The notes beneath the pieces are model-generated. The model saw only the letters and a list, made by a program, of their open reading frames with translations, made no database searches and was not told the DNA's origin. Positions 37,063 to 47,054 of a DNA stretch of 64,000 nt are shown in pieces. How positions within the stretch are numbered: the stretch's first letter is position 1; every line of letters begins with the position of its first letter. Source of the stretch: an uncultured Oceanospirillaceae bacterium (lineage in GTDB: Bacteria; Pseudomonadota; Gammaproteobacteria; Pseudomonadales; Balneatricaceae); the NCBI GenBank assembly GCA_937136055.1, contig CAKZOD010000028.1, positions 1 to 64,000 of the forward strand. Direction: 5' to 3'. The translations under genes were made by a program, and so were the position numbers.

Positions 37063-38217
37063 ATGTTAAGCCCTAAGCAAATATATCAGCGCGATATCAA
37101 ACAGCATCGTTATATTGACGATCCAGCACAACAAGGGGCACTTGAAGCTCTGGAAAAGCTCCACTGTGCAATAATTAACGAGCGAGATAATGCTAAAAGC
37201 CTCTATTTGTGGGGATCAGTTGGGCGTGGCAAAAGCTATTTGATGGATTGCTTTTACGCATCACTACGCGATAGCGCTTCAATTGAACGCATGCATTACT
37301 ATCGTTTTATGCAGCAGTTGCATCAACAGTTAACGGCTTTTCAAGGGCAAAAAGATCCCCTTAAACTCATTGCTAAAGCGTTAGTCGAACGGCACAAAAT
37401 ACTGTGCTTAGATGAGTTTTTTGTCTCTGATATTGCAGATGCGATGTTACTAGGTCGTTTACTCAAACACTTATTCGAGCAAGGTTTGATTATCGTCACA
37501 ACTTCCAATGTAGAGCCAAATGCGTTGTATAAAGATGGCCTACAAAGAGATAGGTTTGTGCCTGCGATAAAAATGCTTGAGCAAAATTTGCATATTTTAG
37601 AAATGACAGGGCGATGTGATCACCGTCTTGCTAAAGCAACTCATCATCATTTTTATAGCGTTGAAACACCGTGGTTTGATCAGGATAATTTACACCGTAG
37701 TGAGCTCTTTGAGAGGTTTGCAAACAGTGGCAAAGATGCAATTACCTATCAAACTGAGCTTATAGTTGAGTCCAGAAAGATAAATTGCTTAGCTGTTAGT
37801 CATCAGCAATATTGCTTTAGTTTTGAGAAACTGTTTTGTGGACCGCGAAGCGCTAATGATTACATTGCCTTGGCAAACCTTGCGGATACGATTTATCTTG
37901 TTAATGTGCCGCAAATGGGGGGAGCATTGAAAAGCCGCAAAGTGGCGAGAGGCACTGAAGATACATACAATATCAATCAAAGAGTGGCTGACCGGCCGTT
38001 TACCTATGCTAAGGGTGATGATGAAGCACGTCGTTTTATCAGTTTCATTGATGAAATGTATGACCAAAACAAGCGAGTGGTGATAAGTGCAAACGTGCCT
38101 TTAAATGCGCTTTATTTAGGGGGAGGGGTAGAATTTGAATTTGAGCGTACTTTTAGTCGTATTATTGAAATGCAATCAGATGGTTACCTTAAAGGGGATT
38201 TAAAAACCCGTGAATAG
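37063..38217 (+). CDS. zapE: Cell division protein ZapE (AFG1-like ATPase)
   Basis: An AAA+ family ATPase of 384 residues. The P-loop is LYLWGSVGRGKSYLMD, the Walker B is ILCLDEFFVSDIADAMLLG, and the C-terminal segment VVISANVPLNALY and FSRIIEMQSDGYL match ZapE. In E. coli ZapE acts at the Z-ring during constriction. The frame is open from 37015, but the ATG at 37063 (MLSPKQIYQRDI) aligns with the family start. Its neighbour slyD ends in a terminator, so it is likely a separate unit. Confidence 0.92.
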   Translation: MLSPKQIYQRDIKQHRYIDDPAQQGALEALEKLHCAIINERDNAKSLYLWGSVGRGKSYLMDCFYASLRDSASIERMHYYRFMQQLHQQLTAFQGQKDPLKLIAKALVERHKILCLDEFFVSDIADAMLLGRLLKHLFEQGLIIVTTSNVEPNALYKDGLQRDRFVPAIKMLEQNLHILEMTGRCDHRLAKATHHHFYSVETPWFDQDNLHRSELFERFANSGKDAITYQTELIVESRKINCLAVSHQQYCFSFEKLFCGPRSANDYIALANLADTIYLVNVPQMGGALKSRKVARGTEDTYNINQRVADRPFTYAKGDDEARRFISFIDEMYDQNKRVVISANVPLNALYLGGGVEFEFERTFSRIIEMQSDGYLKGDLKTRE

Positions 38218-38240
38218 AATGTTTTATTAGGTGATACAAA

Positions 38241-38756
38241 GTGCTGATGTCATATGAAACTTCCCGCTTATCAGTCGATGAGATAACATCGGACTTAAGT
38301 GCAGCGCAGTTATCCCGCTTGTTAGCTGCAATTCCTCACATTTTAACCGCTGATGTAGTTAAAAATTTACCGCCATATTTTCACGGTATCACCACTGAGG
38401 CTGAGGCACTGCTATGGTTTAAGCGGATGATGGAAGAAAGTCGTTTATGGATGGTGACTGATTCAAAGCAAGGTCATCCCATCGGCTTCATATTTGCCTT
38501 CGTTGAGCATACAACAGCACATATCGGTTATTTATTAAAACAGTCACACTGGGGTAAGGGACTTGCAAGTGAACTTCTTAAGGCTTTTATAAACGAGGTT
38601 ACTCACACGGGATGGCGAGTACTGATAGGTGGTGTTGATCGATCAAACATCGCCTCTGCAAAACTGTTGTTAAAGTTAGGGTTTGTTGAGCGTATCGCTC
38701 AAAAAGACAGTGGGGTGGTGTTCTATGAATATTGGCTGGTTGAACCAACTCAATAA
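38241..38756 (+). CDS. GNAT-family N-acetyltransferase
   Basis: A 171-residue acetyltransferase of the RimJ/RimL-like GNAT type. IGFIFAFVEHTTAHIGYLLKQSHWGKGLASELLKAF carries the acetyl-CoA-binding loop (here HWGKGLAS), and GGVDRSNIASAKLLLKLGFVE is the usual C-terminal motif. Substrate unknown. AGGTGAT serves either the GTG at 38241 or the ATG at 38247. It lies 23 bases after zapE and may be co-transcribed. Confidence 0.88.
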   Translation: MLMSYETSRLSVDEITSDLSAAQLSRLLAAIPHILTADVVKNLPPYFHGITTEAEALLWFKRMMEESRLWMVTDSKQGHPIGFIFAFVEHTTAHIGYLLKQSHWGKGLASELLKAFINEVTHTGWRVLIGGVDRSNIASAKLLLKLGFVERIAQKDSGVVFYEYWLVEPTQ

Positions 38757-38830
38757 TCAAGCTAAGTACATCCAATCTTAGAGAAACATAATGGATTTGT
38801 GGACCTATTCGTTCATTTAAAAACGACAGG

Positions 38831-39088
38831 ATGTTCTCTCTTAAAAAGCCTAAAGATCACTTCTTCCTAGCAGAAACTATCTCTAAAACTTGGATGGTCA
38901 CAAACAAAGATGATCAACCTGGCAAAGCTTGACTAGCGAAAGGTAACATGGAATTTGAGGCGAGTTCAAACGCGCTATGGACTCAAGGCGGCATTCAATA
39001 CCTGTGCAAGGATGAAATTAAAACGCCTGATTATAAAAACGCCTTATTATAAGTATTAGTGGCTTATAACAAGGCTTTCACAAATTAA
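38831..39088 (+). pseudogene. Probable gene remnant with in-frame stops
   Basis: One frame reads as a plausible protein (opening MFSLKKPKDHFFLAETISKTW) but is cut by a TGA at 38930 and a TAA at 39050, ending at TAA 39086. Both pieces between stops have normal amino acid composition, with LWTQGGIQYLCKDE in the second. No family was recognised and no ribosome site is clear. It occupies most of the 352-base gap between the GNAT gene and the convergent chemoreceptor. A decayed gene is the simplest reading; chance is possible. Confidence 0.35.
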
Positions 39089-39108
39089 AAGAAGGTCGAA
39101 AGTGTCGG

Positions 39109-40743
39109 TTAAGCGTGATCAGCCAAGCTAAATTTACTGACGTTACCTTCTAGCGTTTGAGATAACCCTCCTAGATTGCCCGTAATTTGAGAGACTTCAA
39201 CGATCGAGCCTTGATTGTTTGTCGCCATCTCTTTAATTAACTGAACTTCATTATCTATCTGTGCACTGTCGTCTGCTTGTGATGCAACGGCGCCTGATAA
39301 TAGATTAAGCTGCTCAACAGATGCTCTAGCGCCATCATTGAGTGCATTGAGCGGTTCAACCATTTCACTGATTAAAACGATACCTGCCTCTAACTCCGCT
39401 CGCCCATGGCTGATGCGTTGCACTGAGATTTCAGTTTCTTGCTCCATTGCATCAATCACCGCGTTTATCTCTGAAGTTGCCGTCTCTGTACGCGATGCTA
39501 AGTTGCGTACTTCATCTGCTACAACCGAAAACCCACGGCCTGTTTCGCCTGCACGTGCGGCCTCAATCGCGGCGTTTAAAGCAAGTAGATTTGTTTGTTC
39601 GGCGATTTCTCTAACGGTGGTTACTAAGTGGCGCACAGCAACAGAGCGCTCTTTTAAGGTATCAACGGATTGAGCTGAGCTTTCAATAGAGCTTGAGATA
39701 ACGTCGAATTCTTTCGTGGCTTTAGCAATTAATTGTTGCCCAGTGGCTGCAAGCTCTTTGGCATTTTCGGCTTGCTCTCTTGCCTGTGAGGTGGTTGCAG
39801 CAGCTTGAGAGCTTTGTTCAGAGAAATGACCGACGGATTCTGCGATGCTGCTAACTGCTTGTAATTGTGTCCCCGCAACACTCGCCATTCGCTCGACAGA
39901 GTTGTCCAGTGACTGGCTAGAGTCTTGTACTTGCATCGCTGATCCACAAATACTAGAAATTAAGGCGCTAAGTTCATGACTCATCATTGCAAAGGCTCTG
40001 CTGAGCTCACTCACTTCATCTTTACCGATAATTTCTTCTGAAAAACGTAAATCACCTTTACTCATGCGCTTTGCGATTACTACAGCTTCGCGAATAGGTT
40101 TAACAATGCTCCGACTAACAAACAGTGCTAGCAGAATACCTATAACAACAGCAGCAATGGATAGGCCGGCAGTGAGTGTGATGGATTGTGCGCTATTGGC
40201 TTTGATTTGGTGAAAGCTGTTGAGAGTTGCTTGATTTTGCTCGCTGATATAGCTTTGAATAGCGCCTAGTAATGCTTTAAGGGCTGGGTTCGTATTTTGA
40301 TTAAACTCTGTTAAAGCACTTTCGGGATCCCACTCTACAAAGTCTACCGTCTTTAAAAATGCCTTGGAGTAATCCGCGCGCAGCTTAACAATATTTGCCA
40401 GTTGCTGGTTAACCATTTCACCGTCTCGCATGGCCAAGTTGTTGAGAATGGCATCAAGTTGCGCATTGTATTGATCGAGCTCTTTGTAGAGCAGTACGCG
40501 CTCTTCGCGGTTTTCATTATTTAAAATCAACAACAGTGTTATCGCCGATGCCTGAGCTAGATGCTGTACATCAGCTGAAACCATACCTTGGGCTACATCG
40601 TGGGTAATGAGCTTTTCAGAGAAGCTGGAGCTTTGTTTAAGAGTAGTGATTGCAAGTACAGAAATAAAGATTAGCAATACCAGCAGAGTGACATAACTGA
40701 CGGTCAAACGGGTACTAATTTTAAAACCTCTTAAAAACGACAT
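39109..40743 (-). CDS. Methyl-accepting chemotaxis protein
   Basis: A 544-residue transmembrane chemoreceptor. A first helix (about 12-33) and second helix (about 190-212) enclose a four-helix-bundle periplasmic sensor of about 155 residues, followed by HAMP (213-268) and the signalling coiled coil. The conserved hairpin tip is [19 protein letters not shown] near residue 385, followed by [13 protein letters not shown]. The C-terminus ends FSLADHA without the NWETF-type pentapeptide for CheR/CheB tethering. The ligand is unknown. A CGGAG ribosome site precedes the ATG. Confidence 0.93.
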   Translation of the reverse strand: MSFLRGFKISTRLTVSYVTLLVLLIFISVLAITTLKQSSSFSEKLITHDVAQGMVSADVQHLAQASAITLLLILNNENREERVLLYKELDQYNAQLDAILNNLAMRDGEMVNQQLANIVKLRADYSKAFLKTVDFVEWDPESALTEFNQNTNPALKALLGAIQSYISEQNQATLNSFHQIKANSAQSITLTAGLSIAAVVIGILLALFVSRSIVKPIREAVVIAKRMSKGDLRFSEEIIGKDEVSELSRAFAMMSHELSALISSICGSAMQVQDSSQSLDNSVERMASVAGTQLQAVSSIAESVGHFSEQSSQAAATTSQAREQAENAKELAATGQQLIAKATKEFDVISSSIESSAQSVDTLKERSVAVRHLVTTVREIAEQTNLLALNAAIEAARAGETGRGFSVVADEVRNLASRTETATSEINAVIDAMEQETEISVQRISHGRAELEAGIVLISEMVEPLNALNDGARASVEQLNLLSGAVASQADDSAQIDNEVQLIKEMATNNQGSIVEVSQITGNLGGLSQTLEGNVSKFSLADHA

Positions 40744-41127
40744 AGCTATCTCCGATAGAACGATAAATGTCAGATGACAGCGTTTTGAGCACTATCACTG
40801 AATGGTAAATAGTATAACCCTAAATTGCGGTTTGACTTTGACAGGCACAAACCTGTAACAATGGCGGGTATAGTAAATTACTTAAAAGTTGTCATAGAGA
40901 TGCATTGAAAACTCTATGAATATAATCAGTTTAGCAGAATAAATACGAATTATATGAAAATATCTAAACGATTAGTTAGTTATTATACTAGCACCCATTA
41001 TGACTGAGTTTAACTACATTTAAGTGACATAGGTTGTTATATTATATTAAGTTTTTAGCAGGAGATCGGCTGTAGGTTAGTTTGTTTGAAGATCATATGA
41101 GGCGCTATAAAAAGCCTAATTGAATAA
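40744..41127. other. 384-bp AT-rich gene-free stretch
   Basis: It lies between two minus-strand genes and should contain the chemoreceptor promoter. No sigma-28 promoter was recognised on the minus strand. A small ACAGG/CCTGT repeat is near 40850. Nothing else stands out. Confidence 0.35.
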
Positions 41128-41652
41128 TCATTGGATAAGCTGGGTACGGATGAATTTTCTAACACGAGTACGCATGTTTTTCATCGGTGAGGCGCTGTTA
41201 AGTTGAATCATTCGCCCAAGGCTGTATTTTTTGTACCAAAGTTGTTGATAGAGTTTACTGTCGCTAAGGGTATGAACGGCCTTGATAATATCGCCAGCGC
41301 GTTGATCAAACATAACCAATAAAACATCGTAATCATAGGTAGCGAACTCACAGTGAAAATGATCTGCTAAATTGCCTAACTCATTCCATTGAAATCCAGC
41401 TTTAGGTAGCGTTATTTGTTCAGTGTTCCAGTGCTGCTTTTGCCATTCTAAGATGATGTCAAACCAGCCAATTAAGTAGGCGAGGGTATCGCACACACTG
41501 ATCGTAGTGCCTTTAATATTGCCCTCAATCGCTCTCATTCGTGTGAACTCTTTTGGTATACTCTGATAATCAATCAGTAACTTTTCGAATGTAAGTTCAA
41601 TAGATTGAAGCAGTTGTACTTTGTTTTTTGCAATTTGTGATAGTGCTGCCAT
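41128..41652 (-). CDS. ClbS/DfsB family four-helix bundle protein (DUF1706)
   Basis: A 174-residue protein of the DinB-like ClbS/DfsB family. ISVCDTLAYLIGWFDIILEW is the family signature, and FQWNELGNLADHF a second conserved block. ClbS protects colibactin producers by hydrolysing the cyclopropane warhead, but most family members are of unknown function, and no biosynthetic cluster is visible here. It is the last of four closely spaced minus-strand genes (lysR-eamA-rof-clbS). Confidence 0.8.
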   Translation of the reverse strand: MAALSQIAKNKVQLLQSIELTFEKLLIDYQSIPKEFTRMRAIEGNIKGTTISVCDTLAYLIGWFDIILEWQKQHWNTEQITLPKAGFQWNELGNLADHFHCEFATYDYDVLLVMFDQRAGDIIKAVHTLSDSKLYQQLWYKKYSLGRMIQLNSASPMKNMRTRVRKFIRTQLIQ

Positions 41653-41715
41653 CCATCATTCCATTTGTATTGGTGTGGGTACTGCTACTGGACGCTAGCA
41701 GTAGCTACGCGCAAA

Positions 41716-41967
41716 CTATTGGTGTGTAAAAGTGATTTTACTAAAATGTGGGTTGGTGTTTACGGCTTCAATAGCGGCTACTTGATCAAGTACGATTAAT
41801 GCCGTTTGGTTTACTTGTTGAGTGACAAGGCACTCTTGATTTTCACTATTGCGCTTAGTATCTAAAGCAATGGCGGTGATTGTGTCACCGCTCATTAATG
41901 TGATGATCAGCTTGAAATGATACATACACGCGATTTCAATGTAATCGTATTGCTCGCAGCTAATCAT
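41716..41967 (-). CDS. rof: Rho-binding antiterminator (Rof/YaeO family)
   Basis: An 83-residue small beta-barrel protein. ISCEQYDYIEIACMYHFKLIITLMSGD matches E. coli Rof (INCDDYDNLELACQHH...), and the rest keeps the short OB-like pattern. Rof binds the Rho hexamer and blocks RNA loading, reducing termination. The gene starts 28 bases after the EamA gene, so it appears to be in one transcript with lysR and eamA. Confidence 0.82.
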   Translation of the reverse strand: MISCEQYDYIEIACMYHFKLIITLMSGDTITAIALDTKRNSENQECLVTQQVNQTALIVLDQVAAIEAVNTNPHFSKITFTHQ

Positions 41968-41995
41968 TCTTTCTCTCGCAAGTTGTCATTAAATT

Positions 41996-42880
41996 TTATT
42001 TAGTCAGAAGGCTTTGGCTTTTGACTACAAAGATAACACCTAAAACTGTCATAAGAGAGCCAGCGATAGCCATTACTCCCAACTTCTCATCGAAAAGCAA
42101 CCAGGTTTGAATAACCGCAGCTGGGGGCACAAGATAGAAATAGCTAGTCACTTTAGCGACTTCTCCTTCGCGGATCATATAGAGCAACAGTAAAATGGCG
42201 AACACTGATAAACCAAAGATTAACCACGCCATCGCAATATAGAGCTGTGTCGTGTAAATCACCGTTTGCTGCTCAATGCTAAAAGTAATCAAACCAACGA
42301 CAATAATAGCACCAATGTATTGGTAGAAAGAGCCTGTCAGTAAGGGCACATTACTGGCAAGTTGCTTTTGCATAATAGTTCCGGCAGAAATTGATAATAG
42401 CGCGATGATGCAAGCGACAATTCCTAAGGGACTCATTTGGCTGGCATCAATGCTGGATTTCTCAAGGATAACTAAACTCACTCCAGCAAAACCTAACACT
42501 AAACCTATGATTTGAAACTTGTGCAGGCTTTGATTTAGAAATAAGCGTCCAAAAAGCGTTGTGATTATAGGTTGCAAGCCGACGATGATCGCTGAAATAC
42601 CCGCCGGCACCCCCAGTTTAATGGCAAAAAAGACGCCCCCTAAATAGCCACCGTGGATTAAACTCCCCACGGCTATCTGCTGCCAGCTTTGCTTTTGATC
42701 TATCCACTTGGACCTATAGATTTTGATGAGTAGCCAAAAAATTACCAGCACTATACAAAAGCGCACAAAGAGCATGAAAAAGGGTTCAATGTAGGGCAGG
42801 CCATATTTAGCGCCTATAAAACCGGTACTCCACAACCAGACAAACAGCAATGGAATTGCTTGGGTGAGCTTAAAGGGCAT
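41996..42880 (-). CDS. EamA/DMT-family transporter
   Basis: A 294-residue membrane protein with ten predicted helices; two EamA halves. LLFVWLWSTGFIGAKYGLPYIEPFFMLFVRF opens the protein and GVPAGISAIIVGLQPIITTLFG is the central motif. The second half has VAKVTSYFYLVPPAAVIQTWLLFDE. Substrate unknown; metabolite or amino acid export is common in the family. Its start is 3 bases downstream of the lysR stop, so it is translationally close to its probable regulator. Confidence 0.88.
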   Translation of the reverse strand: MPFKLTQAIPLLFVWLWSTGFIGAKYGLPYIEPFFMLFVRFCIVLVIFWLLIKIYRSKWIDQKQSWQQIAVGSLIHGGYLGGVFFAIKLGVPAGISAIIVGLQPIITTLFGRLFLNQSLHKFQIIGLVLGFAGVSLVILEKSSIDASQMSPLGIVACIIALLSISAGTIMQKQLASNVPLLTGSFYQYIGAIIVVGLITFSIEQQTVIYTTQLYIAMAWLIFGLSVFAILLLLYMIREGEVAKVTSYFYLVPPAAVIQTWLLFDEKLGVMAIAGSLMTVLGVIFVVKSQSLLTK

Positions 42881-42883
42881 TGT

Positions 42884-43816
42884 TTATCCTTTCGATAAGT
42901 TTCTGATCAATACAGCGTTAAATAACTCGATCAGCGGTTTGTTATTAGAGCTTTTACTCGAAAGGGATTTAAAAGTATTAATGTAACCGTACTTTTCAGC
43001 GAGTATGGGCTTTAGTTGATCATTGACGCCCCATTGGCTGACGAGTTGGCTGGGTAGAAAGCCTAAAAAGTGACCACTGAGTATTAATGACATTCGCGCT
43101 TCTTGGTGATGAGCTTGAGTAACAATATCCCAATCTTTCATAGCTTTATAGGGTTCTTGTCCTGCACGTAAGCGAGGGGATTCTACAAACTTATAGTCTG
43201 CTAAATCAATACTTTTAATCTCTGAATGACTTTTAGTAAATAAAGGATGAGCACGAGAACAGTAAAGCAGCATTTGCTCGTTAAACAAATCAACCGCGTG
43301 AAGAGGTGCAAAACTTTGAATCGGTACCGTTATGCCGATATCCGCCTGGCCCGCGTTGATAGCTGCAACAACCGCGTTTGATTCCATCACACTGACTTTT
43401 AAATTGACATTGGGAGCACTGGTTAAAAACTCATCTAAGGCACTCACCACACAATAATTATCCATGCCTAAGGTGTGCTCAGCGCAGATAAGGTGTAAAT
43501 CACCTTTTAGCAATTGATGAGAGTCATTAATGGTATGCCTAAACTTCTGCATAGCTGCCAGTAGTTCTAAGCTTGCATCATAAACGAGTTGACCTTGGCG
43601 CGTTAAATTAAAGCCTTTTCGACCGCGCTCGCACAAGCGCATATCTAACCGCTTTTCTAAATCAGATAGATAGTTGGTGATTGTTGAGTTCGCCAAGTTA
43701 AGAGTTGTTTCAGCAGATGTAATCCCATTTGCTTCCACAACGGCCTTAAAAACCCTTAATAGTTTTATATCAATATCAGCAAGTTGCCCGCCAATAGCTA
43801 CTTTTTTAAAGCCCAT
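42884..43816 (-). CDS. LysR-family transcriptional regulator
   Basis: A 310-residue regulator. The N-terminal winged helix (about 14-75) shows LLRVFKAVVEANGITSAETTLNLANSTITNYLSDLEKRL, and the C-terminal part is a periplasmic-binding-protein-like effector domain (about 95-305). It is divergent from gabD with 253 bases between and leads a gene set with an EamA exporter, so it could control either side. The effector is unknown. Confidence 0.9.
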   Translation of the reverse strand: MGFKKVAIGGQLADIDIKLLRVFKAVVEANGITSAETTLNLANSTITNYLSDLEKRLDMRLCERGRKGFNLTRQGQLVYDASLELLAAMQKFRHTINDSHQLLKGDLHLICAEHTLGMDNYCVVSALDEFLTSAPNVNLKVSVMESNAVVAAINAGQADIGITVPIQSFAPLHAVDLFNEQMLLYCSRAHPLFTKSHSEIKSIDLADYKFVESPRLRAGQEPYKAMKDWDIVTQAHHQEARMSLILSGHFLGFLPSQLVSQWGVNDQLKPILAEKYGYINTFKSLSSKSSNNKPLIELFNAVLIRNLSKG

Positions 43817-44069
43817 TTATTAAGCCTGTTTTATGAGAAAGAGATTGAATAGCGCACTTTAATGTCACTGATTTAACGAGTACTTTTAAATACAACAAGA
43901 TATTCGTACGTTACATTTGTATATCCAATTATATAGCTCTTAATAGCATTATATAAACAAAAACATTCTTCGATTATAAATGACTTTTGCTATGCACTTA
44001 TAAATCTATATCAACACTTTAGCTGTGCATCATGATCTATAGCTCACGCTATTTTGTTTTGGAGATACC
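43817..44069. promoter_or_regulatory. Divergent promoter region lysR / gabD
   Basis: 253 bases of very AT-rich DNA with several TATA-like boxes (for example around 43918-43960). LysR-type regulators often bind such shared regions at a T-N11-A motif; a specific site could not be fixed by eye. GGAGA precedes the gabD ATG. Confidence 0.45.
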
Positions 44070-45545
44070 ATGGAATCACAACTTCTTTCACAGTTATCAA
44101 ACGCAAGCCTTTTACAATGCAGTGCATTTATCGATGGGCAGTGGTGCGATAGCGCTCAAGGTAAAACCTTTAGTGTGCTTAATCCTGCGACTGAACAAGT
44201 GATCGCGCAAGTCGCTAATTTAGGCGCTAGTGACACAGAACAAGCAATCAAAGCGGCTAAACTTGCGCAAGTGAGTTGGCGTCAAAAAAGCGCAAAGGAT
44301 CGTGCACATGTTTTAGAGTATTGGTATGACTTAGTCATCGAAAATACAGATGATCTAGCGCTTATCATGAGTACAGAAAACGGTAAATCATTACAAGAAT
44401 CAATGGGTGAAGTGGCTTACAGTGCCTCATTTATCAAGTGGTTTGCTGAAGAAGCAAAGCGCGTTTATGGAGATGTTGTGCCATTAGCACAAACGGATAA
44501 GCGCGGCATAATCATCAAGCAGCCAGTGGGTGTGGTAGCGGCGATTACCCCTTGGAATTTCCCCAGTGCAATGATTACACGCAAAGTAGCGCCCGCATTA
44601 GCTGTTGGTTGTGCTGTAGTGTTAAAACCCGCCGCTGAAACGCCTTTATCGGCATTAGCACTTGCTTATTTAGCACAGCAAGCGGGCTTGCCAGCAGGGC
44701 TTTTTAACGTTGTCACCGGTGATGATGCCAACGCTATTGGTGGTGTTTTAACCTCACACCCTGATGTTAAAAAGCTGACGTTCACAGGTTCTACACCTGT
44801 CGGTAAATTACTGATGAATCAGTGCTCTGCAACAGTCAAGCGCACATCAATGGAATTGGGTGGCAATGCTCCTCTAATTATTTTTGATGATGCTGATTTA
44901 GACTTAGTGGTACCGGGGATCGTCAACGCTAAATTTCGTAACAGTGGGCAAACTTGTATTAGTGCGAACCGCATTTTGGTGCAAGAGGGTATATACACGC
45001 AATTTATTGAACGTCTGCAACGCACAGTCAGCGCGTTTAAATTTGGTGTATTTTCTGATCAAGATACAACACATGGGCCAATGATCACAAAGCAAGCTAA
45101 AACAAATTTACACGCGAAAGTGAAAAAGGCAGTGGCGCAAGGTGCAACATTGCTATGTGGCGGGCAGTTAAGTGATGATCCTGGATATTTTTATCCTGCG
45201 ACAGTATTAACTGATTTAACGAGTGATATGGATATTTTCAAAGAGGAAATTTTTGGCCCTGTGGCAGCTGTTTATCAGTTTAGTGATCAAACTCAAGCAG
45301 TTGCTATGGCAAATGATACAGAGTTTGGCTTAGCCGCTTATTTTTATACTGAAAACATGCGTCGCAGCTGGCAAGTATCAGAGGCGTTAGAGTACGGCAT
45401 GGTGGGTGTTAATGAGACAGCCATCGGTGCTGAAATGATTCCTTTTGGTGGAGTGAAGGAGTCGGGGCAAGGCCGTGAAGGTTCAAAATATGGCTTAGAT
45501 GATTACCTTGAAATCAAATATGTATGCCATGGAAATATCTCTTGA
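44070..45545 (+). CDS. gabD: Succinate-semialdehyde dehydrogenase
   Basis: A 491-residue aldehyde dehydrogenase that oxidises succinate semialdehyde to succinate with NAD(P)+. PVGVVAAITPWNFPSAMITRK binds the cofactor, the general base Glu is in MELGGNAPLIIFDDADL, and the nucleophile Cys is in NSGQTCISANR near residue 297. GGVKESGQGREGSKYGLDDYLE is the GabD-type C-terminus. Pairing with gabT 58 bases downstream supports the GABA degradation role. Confidence 0.93.
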   Translation: MESQLLSQLSNASLLQCSAFIDGQWCDSAQGKTFSVLNPATEQVIAQVANLGASDTEQAIKAAKLAQVSWRQKSAKDRAHVLEYWYDLVIENTDDLALIMSTENGKSLQESMGEVAYSASFIKWFAEEAKRVYGDVVPLAQTDKRGIIIKQPVGVVAAITPWNFPSAMITRKVAPALAVGCAVVLKPAAETPLSALALAYLAQQAGLPAGLFNVVTGDDANAIGGVLTSHPDVKKLTFTGSTPVGKLLMNQCSATVKRTSMELGGNAPLIIFDDADLDLVVPGIVNAKFRNSGQTCISANRILVQEGIYTQFIERLQRTVSAFKFGVFSDQDTTHGPMITKQAKTNLHAKVKKAVAQGATLLCGGQLSDDPGYFYPATVLTDLTSDMDIFKEEIFGPVAAVYQFSDQTQAVAMANDTEFGLAAYFYTENMRRSWQVSEALEYGMVGVNETAIGAEMIPFGGVKESGQGREGSKYGLDDYLEIKYVCHGNIS

Positions 45546-45603
45546 AATAAAGAGATATCAAAAGATTAAAACAAGCAAAATCATAATATTAGGAAAGAAA
45601 GAT

Positions 45604-46881
45604 ATGAATAATTCTCAACTACAAGCACGCAAGACTAACGTTATCGCGCGTGGCCAAGGCAATATGTATCCGGTCTATGTCGAGCGTGCATCTGGTTCAG
45701 AAATGTGGGATGTGGAAGGTAATCGCTTCATCGATTTAGGCGCGGGTATTGCAGTATGTAACACCGGACATTCACACCCTAAAGTGGTTGCTGCTGCAAA
45801 AGATCAAATTGATAATTTTAGCCACACTTGCGTAATGGTAAACCCTTACGAAGTGGCTGTTGAACTGGCCGAAAAGCTAGTTGAAATTGCACCGGGTGAT
45901 AGTGAGAAAAAAGCAATTTACGTATCAACGGGCGCTGAAGCGGTTGAAAACTGCATCAAGATCGCTAGAGCTTACACAGGTCGTCGTGGTGTTATTGCAT
46001 TTAATGGAGCATTTCACGGTAGAACAAATTTAACGATGGGTTTAACGGGTAAAATCACTCCTTACAAAAACTTATTCGGTCCATTTCCTGCAGAAATTTT
46101 CCATGTGCCTTTCCCTAATGCAGTACATGATGTAACGGTTGAGCAATCTCTAAAAGCACTTGAGAACATGTTTAAAGTGGATATCGCACCGAGTGATGTG
46201 GCAGCAATTATTGTTGAACCCGTGCAAGGTGAAGGTGGTTTCTACGCAGCTCCAGCTCAATTGCTACAAGCATTGCGCAAGCTTTGTGATGAGCATGGCA
46301 TTGTACTAGTGGTTGATGAGATCCAAACAGGGTTTGGACGCACAGGTAAAATGTTTAGTGTTGAGCATTCAAATGTTGAACCTGATTTGATGACAATGGC
46401 AAAAGGTATCGCTGGTGGTTTCCCATTAGCGGCGGTTGTTGGTAAAAGTGAAATCATGGATGCGCCTTTACCAGGTGGTTTAGGAGGCACTTATGCAGGC
46501 TCACCGGTATCTTGTGCTGCTGCATTAGCTGTACTTGAAGTAATGGAAGAAGAAAACTTAGTTGAGCGCGCCGCTCAAATTGGTGAATTATTTAACCAGC
46601 GTTTAAGTGGCTTGCGTGAAGCGCACCCACAATTGATTAGTGATGTGCGTAATCAAGGTTCAATGATTGCACTTGAGCTAATGATTGATGGCGATCCAGA
46701 AAACGCCAACACAGAGCTAACGCAACGTATTATTGGTGCAGCAGTAGAACATGGTTTAGTGTTGCTATCTTGCGGTTTTTACGCCAACGTTATCCGCTTC
46801 TTGCCAGCTTTGACAATGACAGATGCGCTAGCCAATGAAAGTCTAGATCGCTTTGAAGCGCTGTTTAATAGCGTTGCTTAA
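45604..46881 (+). CDS. gabT: 4-aminobutyrate aminotransferase
   Basis: A class-III PLP aminotransferase of 425 residues that converts GABA and 2-oxoglutarate to succinate semialdehyde and glutamate. STGAEAVENCIKIARAYTGR binds the PLP phosphate, VVDEIQTGFGRTG holds the conserved Asp, and the Schiff-base lysine is K267 in MAKGIAGGFPLA. The frame is open from 45499, but the ATG at 45604 with AGGAAAG upstream starts MNNSQLQARKTNVIARGQG, the normal family start. Confidence 0.94.
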   Translation: MNNSQLQARKTNVIARGQGNMYPVYVERASGSEMWDVEGNRFIDLGAGIAVCNTGHSHPKVVAAAKDQIDNFSHTCVMVNPYEVAVELAEKLVEIAPGDSEKKAIYVSTGAEAVENCIKIARAYTGRRGVIAFNGAFHGRTNLTMGLTGKITPYKNLFGPFPAEIFHVPFPNAVHDVTVEQSLKALENMFKVDIAPSDVAAIIVEPVQGEGGFYAAPAQLLQALRKLCDEHGIVLVVDEIQTGFGRTGKMFSVEHSNVEPDLMTMAKGIAGGFPLAAVVGKSEIMDAPLPGGLGGTYAGSPVSCAAALAVLEVMEEENLVERAAQIGELFNQRLSGLREAHPQLISDVRNQGSMIALELMIDGDPENANTELTQRIIGAAVEHGLVLLSCGFYANVIRFLPALTMTDALANESLDRFEALFNSVA

Positions 46882-46964
46882 GGCGGTTTTTTAATACCTG
46901 AACCCGTTGACTTCAATGTGGTGCAGTGAAGTCACTGGTTCAAGTAATAGATACCTTCACAAAT

Positions 46965-46996
46965 CACCCGTTATGTTGAGCATAGCGGGTGTTTTT
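46965..46996 (+). terminator. Rho-independent terminator after gabT
   Basis: CACCCGTTATG and CATAGCGGGTG form an 11-bp stem with one G-U pair and loop TTGAG, leading into TTTTT. A second, interrupted repeat (GAACC...GGTTC, about 46900-46942) lies upstream. Confidence 0.78.
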
Positions 46997-47054
46997 ATCG
47001 CTTAAACCTTTCTTGATAATCTATGTCGAGCATAAATTTAAGAATTTAGGAAGC

